Positions 27,486 to 37,236 are shown, counted from the stretch's first letter. The stretch: 64,000 bases of DNA from GCA-2705995 sp965661625 (GCA_965661625.1 CBFIEM010000008.1:62001-126000), one strand, 5' to 3'. Numbers and translations: made by a program. Notes: generated from the letters alone by a model not told the origin.

Positions 27486-27830
27486 TTAGCTGTAACGTTT
27501 CCTCGAGTTAATTTTTTGTATGGATTTAGCAACTAGAAGTTTAGTAATTACCAAGCCGGATGATGTATCTGGGGATGTTGATAGTGCTCTTGAAACATGT
27601 TGTTCATCAATATCTGCACGATAGAGCAAAGCCCATAGCTTTTCTTGGTCTGTAGATATCCAATCGTTAATGTATTGCACCACTTCATCGAAAAACGCGG
27701 TTTGATCACTGTTAAACTTTAAGTCAATACCAACCAGGTTAAACTCTCGGACAAGTTGCAGACACACCGCATTAATATCAATATTGGTTGAACTTAATTC
27801 ACGCTTCAATAAAATCCCAGACTCCTTCAA
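27486..27830 (-). CDS. hypothetical 114-aa protein
   Basis: The frame has no ATG; TTG 27830 is the likely start, followed by KESGILLKREL. The protein is mixed helical, without signal peptide or membrane helix, ending with a basic tail (KSIQKINSRKRYS). I do not recognise the family. A perfect TAACTTTG -10 box 35 nt upstream (27866-27873) supports it. It is separated from sucA by 83 bp and divergent from the epimerase gene. Function unknown. Confidence 0.65.
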   Translation of the reverse strand: MKESGILLKRELSSTNIDINAVCLQLVREFNLVGIDLKFNSDQTAFFDEVVQYINDWISTDQEKLWALLYRADIDEQHVSRALSTSPDTSSGLVITKLLVAKSIQKINSRKRYS

Positions 27831-27865
27831 ACTTTCTGTTTACATTGGATGTTATAAGTTAAAGA

Positions 27866-27873
27866 CAAAGTTA
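27866..27873 (-). promoter_or_regulatory. promoter -10 box of the 114-aa gene (TAACTTTG)
   Basis: A perfect TAnnTTTG on the minus strand whose last base overlaps the first base of the divergent epimerase ATG (27873). Confidence 0.5.
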
Positions 27874-28772
27874 TGAAAGGTCATGTTCTGATAGGCGGTG
27901 GAAGTGGGTTAGTAGGAAAACTTTTAACGGAACAGCTAAAAAGCTCAGGGTATGAGGTTGCATGGCTTTCAAGATCGGCAAAACCGTCTCGTTCAACTCT
28001 TGTATTCCATTGGGAACCTGCCACTCAAACCATAGATCAGAAGGCTATCGAGTGGGCGGATTATGTAATCAATCTAGCAGGTGCAGGGGTAGCAGATAAA
28101 CGTTGGAATGCATCATGGAAAAAGGCCATTTACTCAAGTCGAATAGATACAACAGAAACCCTCATTCAGGCATTTACCAAATACCCTAATCATAATGTAA
28201 AAGCGTTTGTATCGGCATCTGCAATTGGTATTTATGGATTTAAGACCAGTGATGAAATTTTGCATGAAAATAGCCCAGCAAATGATGACTTCTTGGCGAA
28301 TGTGGTGAAAGATTGGGAAAAATCAGCTAACCGAGCTATTAACCTTGGTATTCGTACCTCAACGGTAAGAATTGGAATTGTCCTTAGTCGCGAAGGAGGT
28401 GCATTAGTGGAGATGAGCAAGCCTCCTGTTTTAGCTCCTCTTGGAACGGGTCATCAATGGATGAATTGGATTCATATAGATGATGTTTGTGGAATATTCC
28501 AACACATTCTTGAAAACGAAGCATTAGCCGGTGCTTACAATGCTGCCGCACCAAACCCAACGCGCAACTCCTTGTTCACTCGAGAATTAGCGAAAGCTGC
28601 AGGCAAGCCCTTTCTACCTATTGGTGTGCCCCATCTTATGCTCCGTTTGATTGTTGGAGAAATGAGTCAAATTCTTACTGGCGGGCAACCAGTTTCTGTT
28701 GACAAGATTAACGACACTTACACGTTTAAATTTGGAAAACTGGAAACGGCTTTAAACCAATTATTTGGTTAA
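27873..28772 (+). CDS. TIGR01777 family epimerase / SDR39U1-like oxidoreductase
   Basis: This 299-aa protein is an extended SDR-fold NAD(P)-binding protein with the Rossmann motif HVLIGGGSGLVGKLL at the N-terminus. The TIGR01777 signature segments NLAGAGVADKRWNASWKKAI, FVSASAIGIYG and the C-terminal ILTGGQPVSVDKI are present (E. coli homologue YfcH). The natural substrate of this family is not established. Its stop overlaps the stop of the convergent prenyl synthase in a shared TTAA. Confidence 0.9.
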   Translation: MKGHVLIGGGSGLVGKLLTEQLKSSGYEVAWLSRSAKPSRSTLVFHWEPATQTIDQKAIEWADYVINLAGAGVADKRWNASWKKAIYSSRIDTTETLIQAFTKYPNHNVKAFVSASAIGIYGFKTSDEILHENSPANDDFLANVVKDWEKSANRAINLGIRTSTVRIGIVLSREGGALVEMSKPPVLAPLGTGHQWMNWIHIDDVCGIFQHILENEALAGAYNAAAPNPTRNSLFTRELAKAAGKPFLPIGVPHLMLRLIVGEMSQILTGGQPVSVDKINDTYTFKFGKLETALNQLFG

Positions 28773-29734
28773 TATTCCCTTTCAAGCAGCTGTTGAGCGA
28801 ATGTCCTTAAACCTGAGTCGTTTCCTGCATTTACTGCATCTAGCGCATCAAAGCCCAACTTCGCATACTGCTGTTTCAAAAGCTCAGTCTCCAATTGGAC
28901 ACCGGCTTGATCGAAAAGTTCAAAAACGGCATTCACTTTTGTATCTGACTGGTCCTCAGTATCAAATAACTCTATTAATCTTTTTCTACTTCGTTCGTCA
29001 CTTTTCTCAAGAGCCTTTAGATAAAGGAAAGTCTTTTTGTTGGCGCGGATATCTCCTCCAACCCGCTTCCCGACTTTCTCTGGATCACCGAAAGCATCCA
29101 AATAATCATCTTGCAATTGGAAGGCAATCCCCATGTATTTACCAAAATCATAGATTAGCTTCTGCTCTTCTTTAGAGGCCATCGCCCTAATAGCTCCCAA
29201 TTGCAGAGAGCACCCTAATAAAACAGCTGTTTTTTTGCTAATCATCTCCACATAAGCCTCGATTGTAGTATCCGGGCTTGTTTCAAAATCCATGTCCATC
29301 TGCTGCCCTTCACATACTTCAAGAGCAGTTTGGTTAAATACGTTCATCAAACTTGGAACTTGATTCGTATCTGCCTTTACTAACTCTTGATACGCAGCAA
29401 TCATCAATGCATCTCCCGACAGGATTCCGATGTGCTCACTCCACTTTTTGTGAACAGCAGGTTTTCCACGTCTGAGGGGGGCTTTATCCATGATGTCATC
29501 ATGAACTAAAGTGAAATTGTGAAAAATCTCAATTGCCAAAGCTTGATGAATTGAAATTTCAGGGTCTGCTCCAAATAATTCAGACGCCATCATTGCCAAG
29601 GCCGGTCTCATACGCTTACCTCCTAATCCCAGTATATAACTCATCGGGTCATACAGGTTAGCTGGCTTTTTGCTTAGTTCCAGGGAATTAAGCTTCTGAT
29701 TAATGAGCTCCACATGAGCCTTCAAATCTTTCAT
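28769..29734 (-). CDS. polyprenyl synthetase family protein (short chain, FPP/GGPP type)
   Basis: This 321-aa trans-prenyltransferase has first Asp-rich motif LVHDDIMDKAPLRRG (about 85-99) and second motif QLQDDYLDAFGD (about 206). Bulky aromatics just before the first motif (IEIFHNF) limit chain length, pointing to farnesyl or geranylgeranyl diphosphate as product, unlike the long-chain paralogue at 13871-14845. Its ATG overlaps the rfbA stop in an ATGA arrangement, so the two are translationally coupled. Confidence 0.88.
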   Translation of the reverse strand: MKDLKAHVELINQKLNSLELSKKPANLYDPMSYILGLGGKRMRPALAMMASELFGADPEISIHQALAIEIFHNFTLVHDDIMDKAPLRRGKPAVHKKWSEHIGILSGDALMIAAYQELVKADTNQVPSLMNVFNQTALEVCEGQQMDMDFETSPDTTIEAYVEMISKKTAVLLGCSLQLGAIRAMASKEEQKLIYDFGKYMGIAFQLQDDYLDAFGDPEKVGKRVGGDIRANKKTFLYLKALEKSDERSRKRLIELFDTEDQSDTKVNAVFELFDQAGVQLETELLKQQYAKLGFDALDAVNAGNDSGLRTFAQQLLEREY

Positions 29735-30597
29735 TGAGTTGCAATTATCGACAGCAAGTATTTTCCATAGCCAGATTTAACGAGTGGATTTGCTAAATTC
29801 TTTAACTGGTTAGCATCGATAAAGTTCATTCGAAAAGCTATTTCTTCGATACATCCAACTTTCAGACCTTGACGTTCTTCAATGACTTGAACAAACTGAC
29901 CTGCCTGCATTAAAGATGCATGTGTGCCCGTATCTAACCAAGCGGTACCCCGATCAAACACGTTTACTTTTAAATTTCCTTCCTCCAAGTAGACTTTATT
30001 TACATCCGTGATTTCATACTCTCCTCGAGGCGAAGGCTTAAGCTTTTTCGCGATATCAATTACACGGTTATCATAAAAGTAAAGGCCAGGAACGGCAAAA
30101 TTACTTTTGGGATTTTCTGGCTTCTCCTCTATAGAAATTGCACGTTTATCATCATCAAACTCAACCACCCCATAACGTTCCGGGTCACTTACATGATAAG
30201 CAAATACAATTCCTCCTTCAGGGTTTACGCTAGCCTGAAGCTTTTGAGAAAGTTTAGACGCATAAAAAATATTATCGCCTAAAATGAGTGCTACAGAATC
30301 ATTTCCAATAAAATCTTCGCCAATCACAAAGGCTTGTGCCAGTCCATTTGGCTCTTCTTGTACCGCATATGTGAAGGTGCAACCAAGTTGAGAACCATCA
30401 CCCAGAAGACGCTCAAAATTTGGCAAGTCATGCGGAGTGGAAATAATCAGCACTTCCTTAATACCAGCCATCATAAGCACAGAAAGCGGGTAATATATCA
30501 TCGGTTTATCATAAACAGGCATCATCTGTTTACTCATAGCCAAGGTCAAGGGATGCAACCTTGTACCAGAACCTCCTGCGAGTATTATTCCTTTCAT
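29731..30597 (-). CDS. rfbA: glucose-1-phosphate thymidylyltransferase
   Basis: This 288-aa nucleotidyltransferase makes dTDP-glucose from dTTP and glucose-1-phosphate, the first step to dTDP-rhamnose and related sugars. The N-terminal loop GIILAGGSGTRLHPLT, the SKQMMPVYDKPMIYYPLS block and LGDNIFY are diagnostic for RmlA. The other dTDP-sugar genes (rfbB, C, D) are absent here; instead it sits between an MMPL exporter and a prenyl synthase in one leftward run. Confidence 0.95.
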   Translation of the reverse strand: MKGIILAGGSGTRLHPLTLAMSKQMMPVYDKPMIYYPLSVLMMAGIKEVLIISTPHDLPNFERLLGDGSQLGCTFTYAVQEEPNGLAQAFVIGEDFIGNDSVALILGDNIFYASKLSQKLQASVNPEGGIVFAYHVSDPERYGVVEFDDDKRAISIEEKPENPKSNFAVPGLYFYDNRVIDIAKKLKPSPRGEYEITDVNKVYLEEGNLKVNVFDRGTAWLDTGTHASLMQAGQFVQVIEERQGLKVGCIEEIAFRMNFIDANQLKNLANPLVKSGYGKYLLSIIATQ

Positions 30598-30611
30598 GTC
30601 AATTGTATCAA

Positions 30612-32996
30612 TTAGGCTTTGCGAATAGTCAACTCTCCAAGCTCAATATCCTCTTCTTCGTCGAATATTTCCAAAAGAGGCTCCTTAAAAGCTTTCGTAG
30701 TAATGGATTTGTCTAGTGTCATCAAGAAAGAGGGAAGCAGCACCAAATTTGCAAGCATGGCCGCCAATAGGGTAAAGGACACTAGAATACCTAACGCCTG
30801 AGTTCCCCCAAAATTCGATGATGCGAAGACTGAAAAACCAAAAAATAAAATGATTGAAGTATACATCATGCTCACCCCTGTTTCCCGAATTGCATTAACA
30901 ACACTTACTCCTATGTTCCAATGATGGGACTTGAGCTCTTGTCGGTATTTTGCTAAGAAATGAATGGTATCATCAATAGAAATTCCGAAAGCAATACTAA
31001 AAACCAATATCGTTGATGGCTTTATCGGAATTGAGAAATACCCCATTAAAGCAGCAGTTAAAAGCAATGGTATGAGGTTAGTAAATATGGATATTGCAAT
31101 CATGCGTACACTAGAAAAAAGCAGTGCCATGATGAAGGCGATTATGATAATTGCCAAGACCAAACTCGTAAATAAGTTATTCACCAAATAGGTTGTTCCC
31201 TTGAGGTAGACTACGGATGTTCCTGTAAAATCAACATCATATTTGTCCGCAGGAAATAGCGCATCAACATCAGTCCGAAGATCAGCTAATAGGCTATCCA
31301 TTTGGATTGTCCCAACATCCGCCATCTGCACTGTTACTCGTGCATACTGCCTTGTACTATCTACAAAACCATCAAGCACAGATTGAGAAGACTCTCCCGC
31401 ATTTTCCAGGTAGGGTTTAAAGAATACGCGTTCTTGTCCGTTTATTAATTGATATTTCGCAGGACTTCCGCCATAATACCCCTGTTTAATAAATTTGATA
31501 CCATCTACAACAGAGAGCGGCTTAGAAAGCTCTGGGTATCCTTGTAAAACTGATTCTAGACGGTCAATGCGTTTCAACGTACTAGCCTTCATTGCCCGTC
31601 CTTCTCCCTTAGTATCAATTGAAATTTCCAATGGCATCACACCATTAAAATGCTTTTCAAAAAACTTAAGGTCTTGCACCACGAAATGCGTTTTTGGCAG
31701 ATCATCAACTAAATTCCCCGTAGTTTCAATAAAACTGACACCCACAAAACCAGCAATCACTAAAAAAGCACTTACAACGTAAGTTTGTTTACGTCGATTG
31801 GTAACTAAAAATATCAATCCCTCTACAAATCGTTTTACCCAACGCTGGTCCAAATGCTTTGTCTGCTTCTTTGCTGGCGGAGGCAAAAACGAAAACATTG
31901 CTGGGATAATCGAAATGGACAATATAAAAAGCACCATAATATTTATTGATGCTACTATCCCAAACTCTACCAAAACCTGACTATTGGTAAACACAAATGC
32001 CAAAAATCCAATTGCCGTGGTGAAGTTTGTAAGAAGTGTTGCTTTTCCAATTTTGGTAACTACCCGTGTAAGTGCCAATACTTTGTTGCGGTGATTGATA
32101 TACTCCGCGTGGTACTTGTTAATCAGGTAAACGGAGTTAGGGACTCCTATTACGATTATAAGTGGTGGTATGATACTCGTCAGAATCGTTATTTCGTAAT
32201 CAAGCAAGGCGAGCGTTCCGAGGGACCACACAACTCCCATAGCTACAATCAATACAGAAACTACAACTGGATAAATCGACCGAAAAAACAGAAATAAAAT
32301 GAATACGGTTACTAAAAAAGCCATCAGAACGAACATGCGAAGCTCCTTCTTAATCAGGCGTGTTGTGAATGTTCGGATAAATGGCAATCCAGAATAATGA
32401 ATATCCAAACCAGATGCTTGCTCAAAATCTTCAATGGTTAAAAGGATACTATCAACAAGTGGGCTGCGCGCTTTGGAATTAAAAACTTCTGTATTTAATG
32501 AAATCCCCATTACATTAACACCTGAAGTGTCATTGTAAATTGCTCCTTTATAGAATGGCAAGTTGTAAACAATACTTCTAATGCTGTCCAGTTCCAATTC
32601 GGTTTGAATCGGGTTTGTTACAATGGTATCAATCAGAAATTGTTTGTGCTCAACATCCTTTTTCAAGTTGTACAGGCGGTTTAATGCAATAACACCGTTA
32701 ACACCATCAATGTCGGTTAGCGACTTCCCCAGTGACAACCAGTCATTAAAAACTTGAACAGAGCCTAGCGGATCTTCTTCAATTCCCAATAAAAAAACTG
32801 TTGATTCCCCCCCAAATTTCTGACGAAACTCCTCGTAAGCTACTACTGTAGAATCATTATCTGGAAGCAGTTTGGGCAAGCCCCATTGCAGCTTTACATC
32901 CTGAGCCTTCCAGGCCATAAAAGCCGTGCTTAATGCAAGGAATAGTAGCAAGGGCACACGTTGCCTCAAGATAAATTTAGCGAGCCGACTCCACAT
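30612..32996 (-). CDS. MMPL/RND-family transporter
   Basis: This 794-aa membrane protein has the duplicated RND layout: one N-terminal helix, an extracytoplasmic domain (about 40-210), a block of about five helices, then a second loop (about 420-610) and a second helix block. The FGISIDDTIHFLAKY segment near residue 690 is the MMPL/Patched-type GxxxDD proton-relay motif. Such proteins move lipids or hydrophobic compounds using the proton gradient. It is 14 bp upstream of rfbA, so an envelope-lipid or polyprenyl-linked cargo is possible but unproven. Confidence 0.88.
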   Translation of the reverse strand: MWSRLAKFILRQRVPLLLFLALSTAFMAWKAQDVKLQWGLPKLLPDNDSTVVAYEEFRQKFGGESTVFLLGIEEDPLGSVQVFNDWLSLGKSLTDIDGVNGVIALNRLYNLKKDVEHKQFLIDTIVTNPIQTELELDSIRSIVYNLPFYKGAIYNDTSGVNVMGISLNTEVFNSKARSPLVDSILLTIEDFEQASGLDIHYSGLPFIRTFTTRLIKKELRMFVLMAFLVTVFILFLFFRSIYPVVVSVLIVAMGVVWSLGTLALLDYEITILTSIIPPLIIVIGVPNSVYLINKYHAEYINHRNKVLALTRVVTKIGKATLLTNFTTAIGFLAFVFTNSQVLVEFGIVASINIMVLFILSISIIPAMFSFLPPPAKKQTKHLDQRWVKRFVEGLIFLVTNRRKQTYVVSAFLVIAGFVGVSFIETTGNLVDDLPKTHFVVQDLKFFEKHFNGVMPLEISIDTKGEGRAMKASTLKRIDRLESVLQGYPELSKPLSVVDGIKFIKQGYYGGSPAKYQLINGQERVFFKPYLENAGESSQSVLDGFVDSTRQYARVTVQMADVGTIQMDSLLADLRTDVDALFPADKYDVDFTGTSVVYLKGTTYLVNNLFTSLVLAIIIIAFIMALLFSSVRMIAISIFTNLIPLLLTAALMGYFSIPIKPSTILVFSIAFGISIDDTIHFLAKYRQELKSHHWNIGVSVVNAIRETGVSMMYTSIILFFGFSVFASSNFGGTQALGILVSFTLLAAMLANLVLLPSFLMTLDKSITTKAFKEPLLEIFDEEEDIELGELTIRKA

Positions 32997-33095
32997 AATG
33001 TATTTTTATTCCCTGCAGGTTAATTCAAATTATTTAAGCAGCTGTAGACATGCTCAAAATGCTTGAGCTATGCGCTACAAAGAAACTAGAAATTC

Positions 33096-35504
33096 CTACA
33101 ATTCGAAAGCCATCGTGAGTTTAAAGGTAAGATTGTCTGACCATTCAGGTAAATGATGTTCTCCATACCGATAAAACACACCAGCTCCAAAGCCTAAAAA
33201 ACCTACATCTAAGTACTCCATTCGAAAAAGGTGCTTAGCATACAGCCCACTCTCAAAATAGCCGTCACCTATGGATTTTAGCGCTACACCTTGATGCCTG
33301 CTCAATTCCTCTTCCAAAATGGAGCCCCACATCGCATTGTGAGTCATGTAGAACTCAGGCCGAACAAATTTTGTATTGGTAAACACACGAAACAGGCGAT
33401 GGGTGTAGTGCAGGTTCATATATGATGTGCTCAAGAACTCAAAAAGGCGCATCGTTTGAAAGCTATTATCAACAAGGACTGGAATCTCCTCGCTGTTTGT
33501 TCCATTGCCAATAAACAGGTGTGATGCCGGAATGGATGCATCAACACTACCTGCGCTCATGGATAACGAAAAATGACCCAATGGCTTCCACGTAAAGGAT
33601 TTATACACCTTTGCTTCAAATTTATTGTAAGCAAACTGTCCAGCACCGAAATCATCGAATCCTTTGGAGTAATTGAACCATACTATCGGGAAGTCGGTAC
33701 CTAAAGACAGCGTTCTATCTTTAATCTTGAGGAGCTGTTCACCATACGCAAATCGCAGCCGAACGGATGCTTCCGTTATTTTGTTAGAATTATTGAAAAC
33801 ACGTAGGTCTTCGGAAGCGTTCAGGGCATATTGATAATTTGCGTTGTAGTTCAAATATTGGTCACTTAAACCTAATTCTACTTGGGCATATCGCAACATC
33901 CTCCATCGTACGTTGGCTGAATAAGTCTCATTATAATTCATCCAATTCGTTAAATACCTTCGCCAAGTTTCACTTGAGTTTTCAAGCCGATCATTTAGGA
34001 AAGAAGAGGTCCCAGGGATTTGGGTATCAAAACTATATTTTAAGTCAAACCTAAAACGATCGGGGTCTGGCGTTTTCAGTGTTATTTGCCCGCCATATTT
34101 TGAGGTCTCATCTCGGAACCCATAGGCAAAATAACCACCACCGGAAAACCAGGGCAAAAAGTCATTGTTCGTATACAAACCACCGCCAAGACGAAATCCT
34201 TCAAATAAGTTGAACCTCATGAATTGTTGCAAATCGAAATCAACTGGGCCAATTTTCGCCCGTCCTTCCACTAAACTTTCAGACCAATCCACCCACTTGT
34301 CGGCGTTGAACTCTTCCCCCAAACTATCCATTGTATGATAGGTATTTAAATCTTTATTAGTCAAGGTATCTGGACGCATGCCAGACCAATGAACGTCCGT
34401 CCGATAACCAGCAGAGTCGGCTATTGAAATCTTTACATTACTAAAATCGTTTCGGGTAAGCCCTGGTGCTAAATTTATTTCACTCAAATAACTTCTCCCC
34501 AATAACTTCACCTCACTTTTTACGAGATCAAGATCAAAATGAAGTTGTTTTGGAAACCATTTGCCTTGTTCTTTTTCGTATTGCTGCCTAATGGTTAGTT
34601 TATTCAGCTCAGCATAGTAATTTGTAGCTGTTACATTTACAACTGGAAATTCATTTGAATTAATTGATATCACACCTTTCAACCCCTCAAAGTTCGCCCC
34701 TTTTTTTGGCTGATACTTGATCACAAATAACGTATCCTCTCCTAATATTCTGGTTTCTTCCAACTGGAACAAGTATCGATCCCAGCTTCGATTAGAAAGT
34801 GGGCTGATGTATTGCTTATCAAGAAGCTCAATGTAGTCTGAGTAAAACGAAAATGGTTGTAAATCCGTAGCTAAAAAGGTGAATGCTGAATTCTTCAAAC
34901 CTGAAACACGTGTTGCCTTCACTTCATCAGAGATTCTATTGGGCTTCATGTATTTGCTCTCTGTGTAAGTTTCCATCATAAACAGGTGGTGCGTTTCAAG
35001 GAAGTCATAATACGAAGCCTGAACAGTGTCATTTGGACTTAGGCCCTCTGGTCGTTCATCAGTAGAAGTAACGTATAGTTTATTGTAGCTGTTGTAGGTG
35101 TATTGATCATAATTTTTAGGGTTATGCTTAGAGCGATTTCTGCAGGCAGCCTTAATTATCCGGTGTGCCGGATTAACACCTGGGTAAACGACAAACTCAT
35201 TTAATGTGGTTGGCGTTGTTTTAAGCAGAAAGACATTTTGGCTTTTACGAACTGAAAAGGATTTGCGCTCATAACCAACATAAGAGCATGTGATTTTACT
35301 TGTTTTATCACTAATCCGAAAAGAGAATTTCCCGTCAATATCGGTAGTTGAACCGCGCATTGTAGCACTATCGATTAACGTAACAAATGCCAATGGCGCA
35401 CGCGAATCGTAATCCAATACATACCCCTCAAGCATACGATCCTGTGCAATGCCATTGAATGACAATGAAACCATAACGAAAAGTAAAATCAAACAGTAAC
35501 GCAT
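33096..35504 (-). CDS. DUF5686 outer-membrane protein with CarboxypepD_reg-like domain
   Basis: The protein (802 aa from ATG 35504) has a signal peptide (YCLILLFVMVSLSFNGIAQ), then a carboxypeptidase-regulatory-like beta domain (about 22-105: LEGYVLDYDSRAPLAFVTL, GSTTDIDGKFSF, YVGYERKSF), the DUF5686 core and a C-terminal beta-rich region ending LTMAFEL that looks like a barrel. The family is widespread in Bacteroidota outer membranes with unknown function. A longer reading from 35552 would overlap the divergent gene's start and hide the signal peptide, so it is rejected. Confidence 0.85.
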   Translation of the reverse strand: MRYCLILLFVMVSLSFNGIAQDRMLEGYVLDYDSRAPLAFVTLIDSATMRGSTTDIDGKFSFRISDKTSKITCSYVGYERKSFSVRKSQNVFLLKTTPTTLNEFVVYPGVNPAHRIIKAACRNRSKHNPKNYDQYTYNSYNKLYVTSTDERPEGLSPNDTVQASYYDFLETHHLFMMETYTESKYMKPNRISDEVKATRVSGLKNSAFTFLATDLQPFSFYSDYIELLDKQYISPLSNRSWDRYLFQLEETRILGEDTLFVIKYQPKKGANFEGLKGVISINSNEFPVVNVTATNYYAELNKLTIRQQYEKEQGKWFPKQLHFDLDLVKSEVKLLGRSYLSEINLAPGLTRNDFSNVKISIADSAGYRTDVHWSGMRPDTLTNKDLNTYHTMDSLGEEFNADKWVDWSESLVEGRAKIGPVDFDLQQFMRFNLFEGFRLGGGLYTNNDFLPWFSGGGYFAYGFRDETSKYGGQITLKTPDPDRFRFDLKYSFDTQIPGTSSFLNDRLENSSETWRRYLTNWMNYNETYSANVRWRMLRYAQVELGLSDQYLNYNANYQYALNASEDLRVFNNSNKITEASVRLRFAYGEQLLKIKDRTLSLGTDFPIVWFNYSKGFDDFGAGQFAYNKFEAKVYKSFTWKPLGHFSLSMSAGSVDASIPASHLFIGNGTNSEEIPVLVDNSFQTMRLFEFLSTSYMNLHYTHRLFRVFTNTKFVRPEFYMTHNAMWGSILEEELSRHQGVALKSIGDGYFESGLYAKHLFRMEYLDVGFLGFGAGVFYRYGEHHLPEWSDNLTFKLTMAFEL

Positions 35505-35537
35505 GAATTCTTTGGTTTGGGAAGACCAAAATAGTCC

Positions 35538-35545
35538 TAATTTCG
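35538..35545 (+). promoter_or_regulatory. promoter -10 box of radical SAM gene (TAATTTCG)
   Basis: TAnnTTCG variant ending 5 nt before ATG 35551; suggests a near-leaderless transcript. Confidence 0.45.
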
Positions 35546-35550
35546 CCATC

Positions 35551-36573
35551 ATGAACGGAGTTTTGACAGACGGTTATCAATTCATACGAAAGCTCACAAT
35601 TCTGCGTGTGTGGAATATGGTTCAAATCGTTTTGAGTTATTACCTATCGACCCTTTTGAAAAAACCTATTATCTGGGGAAAACCCATTAGTGTATCGATT
35701 GAACCCACTACAACGTGTAACTTAGGTTGTCCTGAATGTCCAAGCGGACTCCAACAATTTACGCGCGATACGGGGAACTTAAAACCCGACATGTACAAGG
35801 ATATGCTTGATCAATTAAGCGCTAGAACTTCCTATGTGATTTTCTATTTCCAAGGAGAACCATATATAAATCCAAAATTTCTAGAGATGGTTCGCTATGC
35901 AAGTAGCAAGAAGATGTATACGGCCACTTCAACCAACGCCCATTTCCTGCACGATAAACTGGCCAAGGAAACGGTAGAGAGTGGACTAGACCGTTTAATT
36001 GTTTCCATAGACGGAACAACTCAGGAGGTTTACGAACAATATCGGAAGAAGGGAAAGCTGGAGAAAGTGTTACAAGGCACTAAAAACGTAATTGAATGGA
36101 AGCGCAAATTAAATAGCCCTACACCACATATTATCTTTCAGTTTTTGGTTGTTCGTCCAAATGAACATCAAATTGATGAAGTGCATCGGATTGCTGAAGA
36201 GATTGGAGTTGATGAAGTCAAATTGAAAACGGCTCAAATTTATGATTACGAAAACGGAAATCCGCTTATCCCTACTATTGACAAGTACGCACGTTACAAA
36301 AAACAATCTGACGGCACTTATACCATTAAAAATGTACTGGCCAATCACTGTTGGAAAATGTGGCACTCTTGCGTATTAACGTGGGACGGATTGGTGGTGC
36401 CTTGTTGTTTTGATAAAGATGCCACTCATCAATTAGGTGACATGAAGGAGGCTAGTTTCTCTGAGCTTTGGCATGGACCCAAGTATAAAAACTTTAGGTC
36501 AGCATTAATCAAGTCCCGAAGTGAAATTGAAATCTGTAAAAATTGCACTGAAGGAACTAAAGTTTGGGCTTAA
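35551..36573 (+). CDS. radical SAM/SPASM domain protein
   Basis: This 340-aa protein has the radical SAM motif CNLGCPEC (C-x3-C-x2-C) in EPTTTCNLGCPECPSG near residue 60 and a SPASM-type C-terminal Cys set (NHCWKMWHSCVLTWDGLVVPCCFD and ICKNCTEG) for auxiliary Fe-S clusters. FQGEPYINPKF is the GGE-like SAM-binding block. SPASM enzymes often modify peptides or act as dehydrogenases, but no peptide substrate gene is visible. ATG 35551 is chosen since an upstream in-frame start (35503) lies before the promoter. The stop overlaps the frr stop in TTAA. Confidence 0.88.
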   Translation: MNGVLTDGYQFIRKLTILRVWNMVQIVLSYYLSTLLKKPIIWGKPISVSIEPTTTCNLGCPECPSGLQQFTRDTGNLKPDMYKDMLDQLSARTSYVIFYFQGEPYINPKFLEMVRYASSKKMYTATSTNAHFLHDKLAKETVESGLDRLIVSIDGTTQEVYEQYRKKGKLEKVLQGTKNVIEWKRKLNSPTPHIIFQFLVVRPNEHQIDEVHRIAEEIGVDEVKLKTAQIYDYENGNPLIPTIDKYARYKKQSDGTYTIKNVLANHCWKMWHSCVLTWDGLVVPCCFDKDATHQLGDMKEASFSELWHGPKYKNFRSALIKSRSEIEICKNCTEGTKVWA

Positions 36574-37133
36574 ACAGTCATGATATCCTTTTCTTTTGCG
36601 GCAATCAAATCATCAATACGCTGCGAGAATTTATTCGTTAAATCTTGCACCTCATCCTCAGCTCCTTTTTGAGCATCCTCAGGAAGTCCATCATTTTTTA
36701 ACTTTTTAATTTCATCATTTCCTTCCTTCCGAATATTGCGGATACTAACCTTCGCATTCTCTCCTTCCGCCTTAGCCTGCTTAACTAATGTCATTCTTCT
36801 TTCCTCGGTAAGCGCAGGGACATTTATCATGATCAGCTCTCCGTTATTCTGAGGATTCAGCCCTAGATTGGCATTAATAATTGCCTTTTCTAATTCCGGA
36901 AGCATGGCTTTCTCCCACGGTTGAACAGAGATAGTCCTAGCATCTGGAGTATTTACATTCGAAACTTGACTAAGTGGTGTCAAGGAACCATAGTACTCAA
37001 CCATAACCCCTGACAACATTTGTGGTGAAGCTTTTCCAGCACGAATTTTCGTCAACTCATCTGATAGGTGTACAAGTGCCGCATCCATTTTCTCAGCTAA
37101 ATCTTCAAATATTAAATCCAATTCTTCGTTCAT
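36570..37133 (-). CDS. frr: ribosome recycling factor
   Basis: This 187-aa protein splits post-termination ribosomes with EF-G. The family pattern is present: KMDAALVHLSDELTKIRAGKASP, VEYYGSLTPLSQVSNV, ISVQPWEKAMLPELEKAI, and RRMTLVKQAKAEGENAKVSIRNIR. ATG 37133 matches the usual N-terminus; the in-frame GTG at 37154 adds seven residues. It is separated from pyrH by an oppositely oriented DUF2461 gene, so it needs its own promoter; I could not find a clear -10 box in the gap. Confidence 0.95.
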   Translation of the reverse strand: MNEELDLIFEDLAEKMDAALVHLSDELTKIRAGKASPQMLSGVMVEYYGSLTPLSQVSNVNTPDARTISVQPWEKAMLPELEKAIINANLGLNPQNNGELIMINVPALTEERRMTLVKQAKAEGENAKVSIRNIRKEGNDEIKKLKNDGLPEDAQKGAEDEVQDLTNKFSQRIDDLIAAKEKDIMTV

Positions 37134-37236
37134 CACGTCAGTTTTAGTTATCACAAAGAAAATAAAAATACGGTTGGATTACCCTCTTCATTTACTCGAA
37201 CAATTTTATCATCTTTAATTCACGAAAAGCACCGAT

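Noticed and set aside
35503..35552. Overlapping long N-termini of the DUF5686 and radical SAM genes
   Set aside because: Both extensions cross the other gene's promoter region and put residues in front of a clear signal peptide or radical SAM core; ATG 35504 and ATG 35551 are preferred.
35551..36573. A RiPP (modified peptide) cluster around the radical SAM/SPASM gene
   Set aside because: No small precursor-peptide frame with a promoter is next to it; both neighbours are unrelated housekeeping or outer-membrane genes with shared stop or start overlaps.
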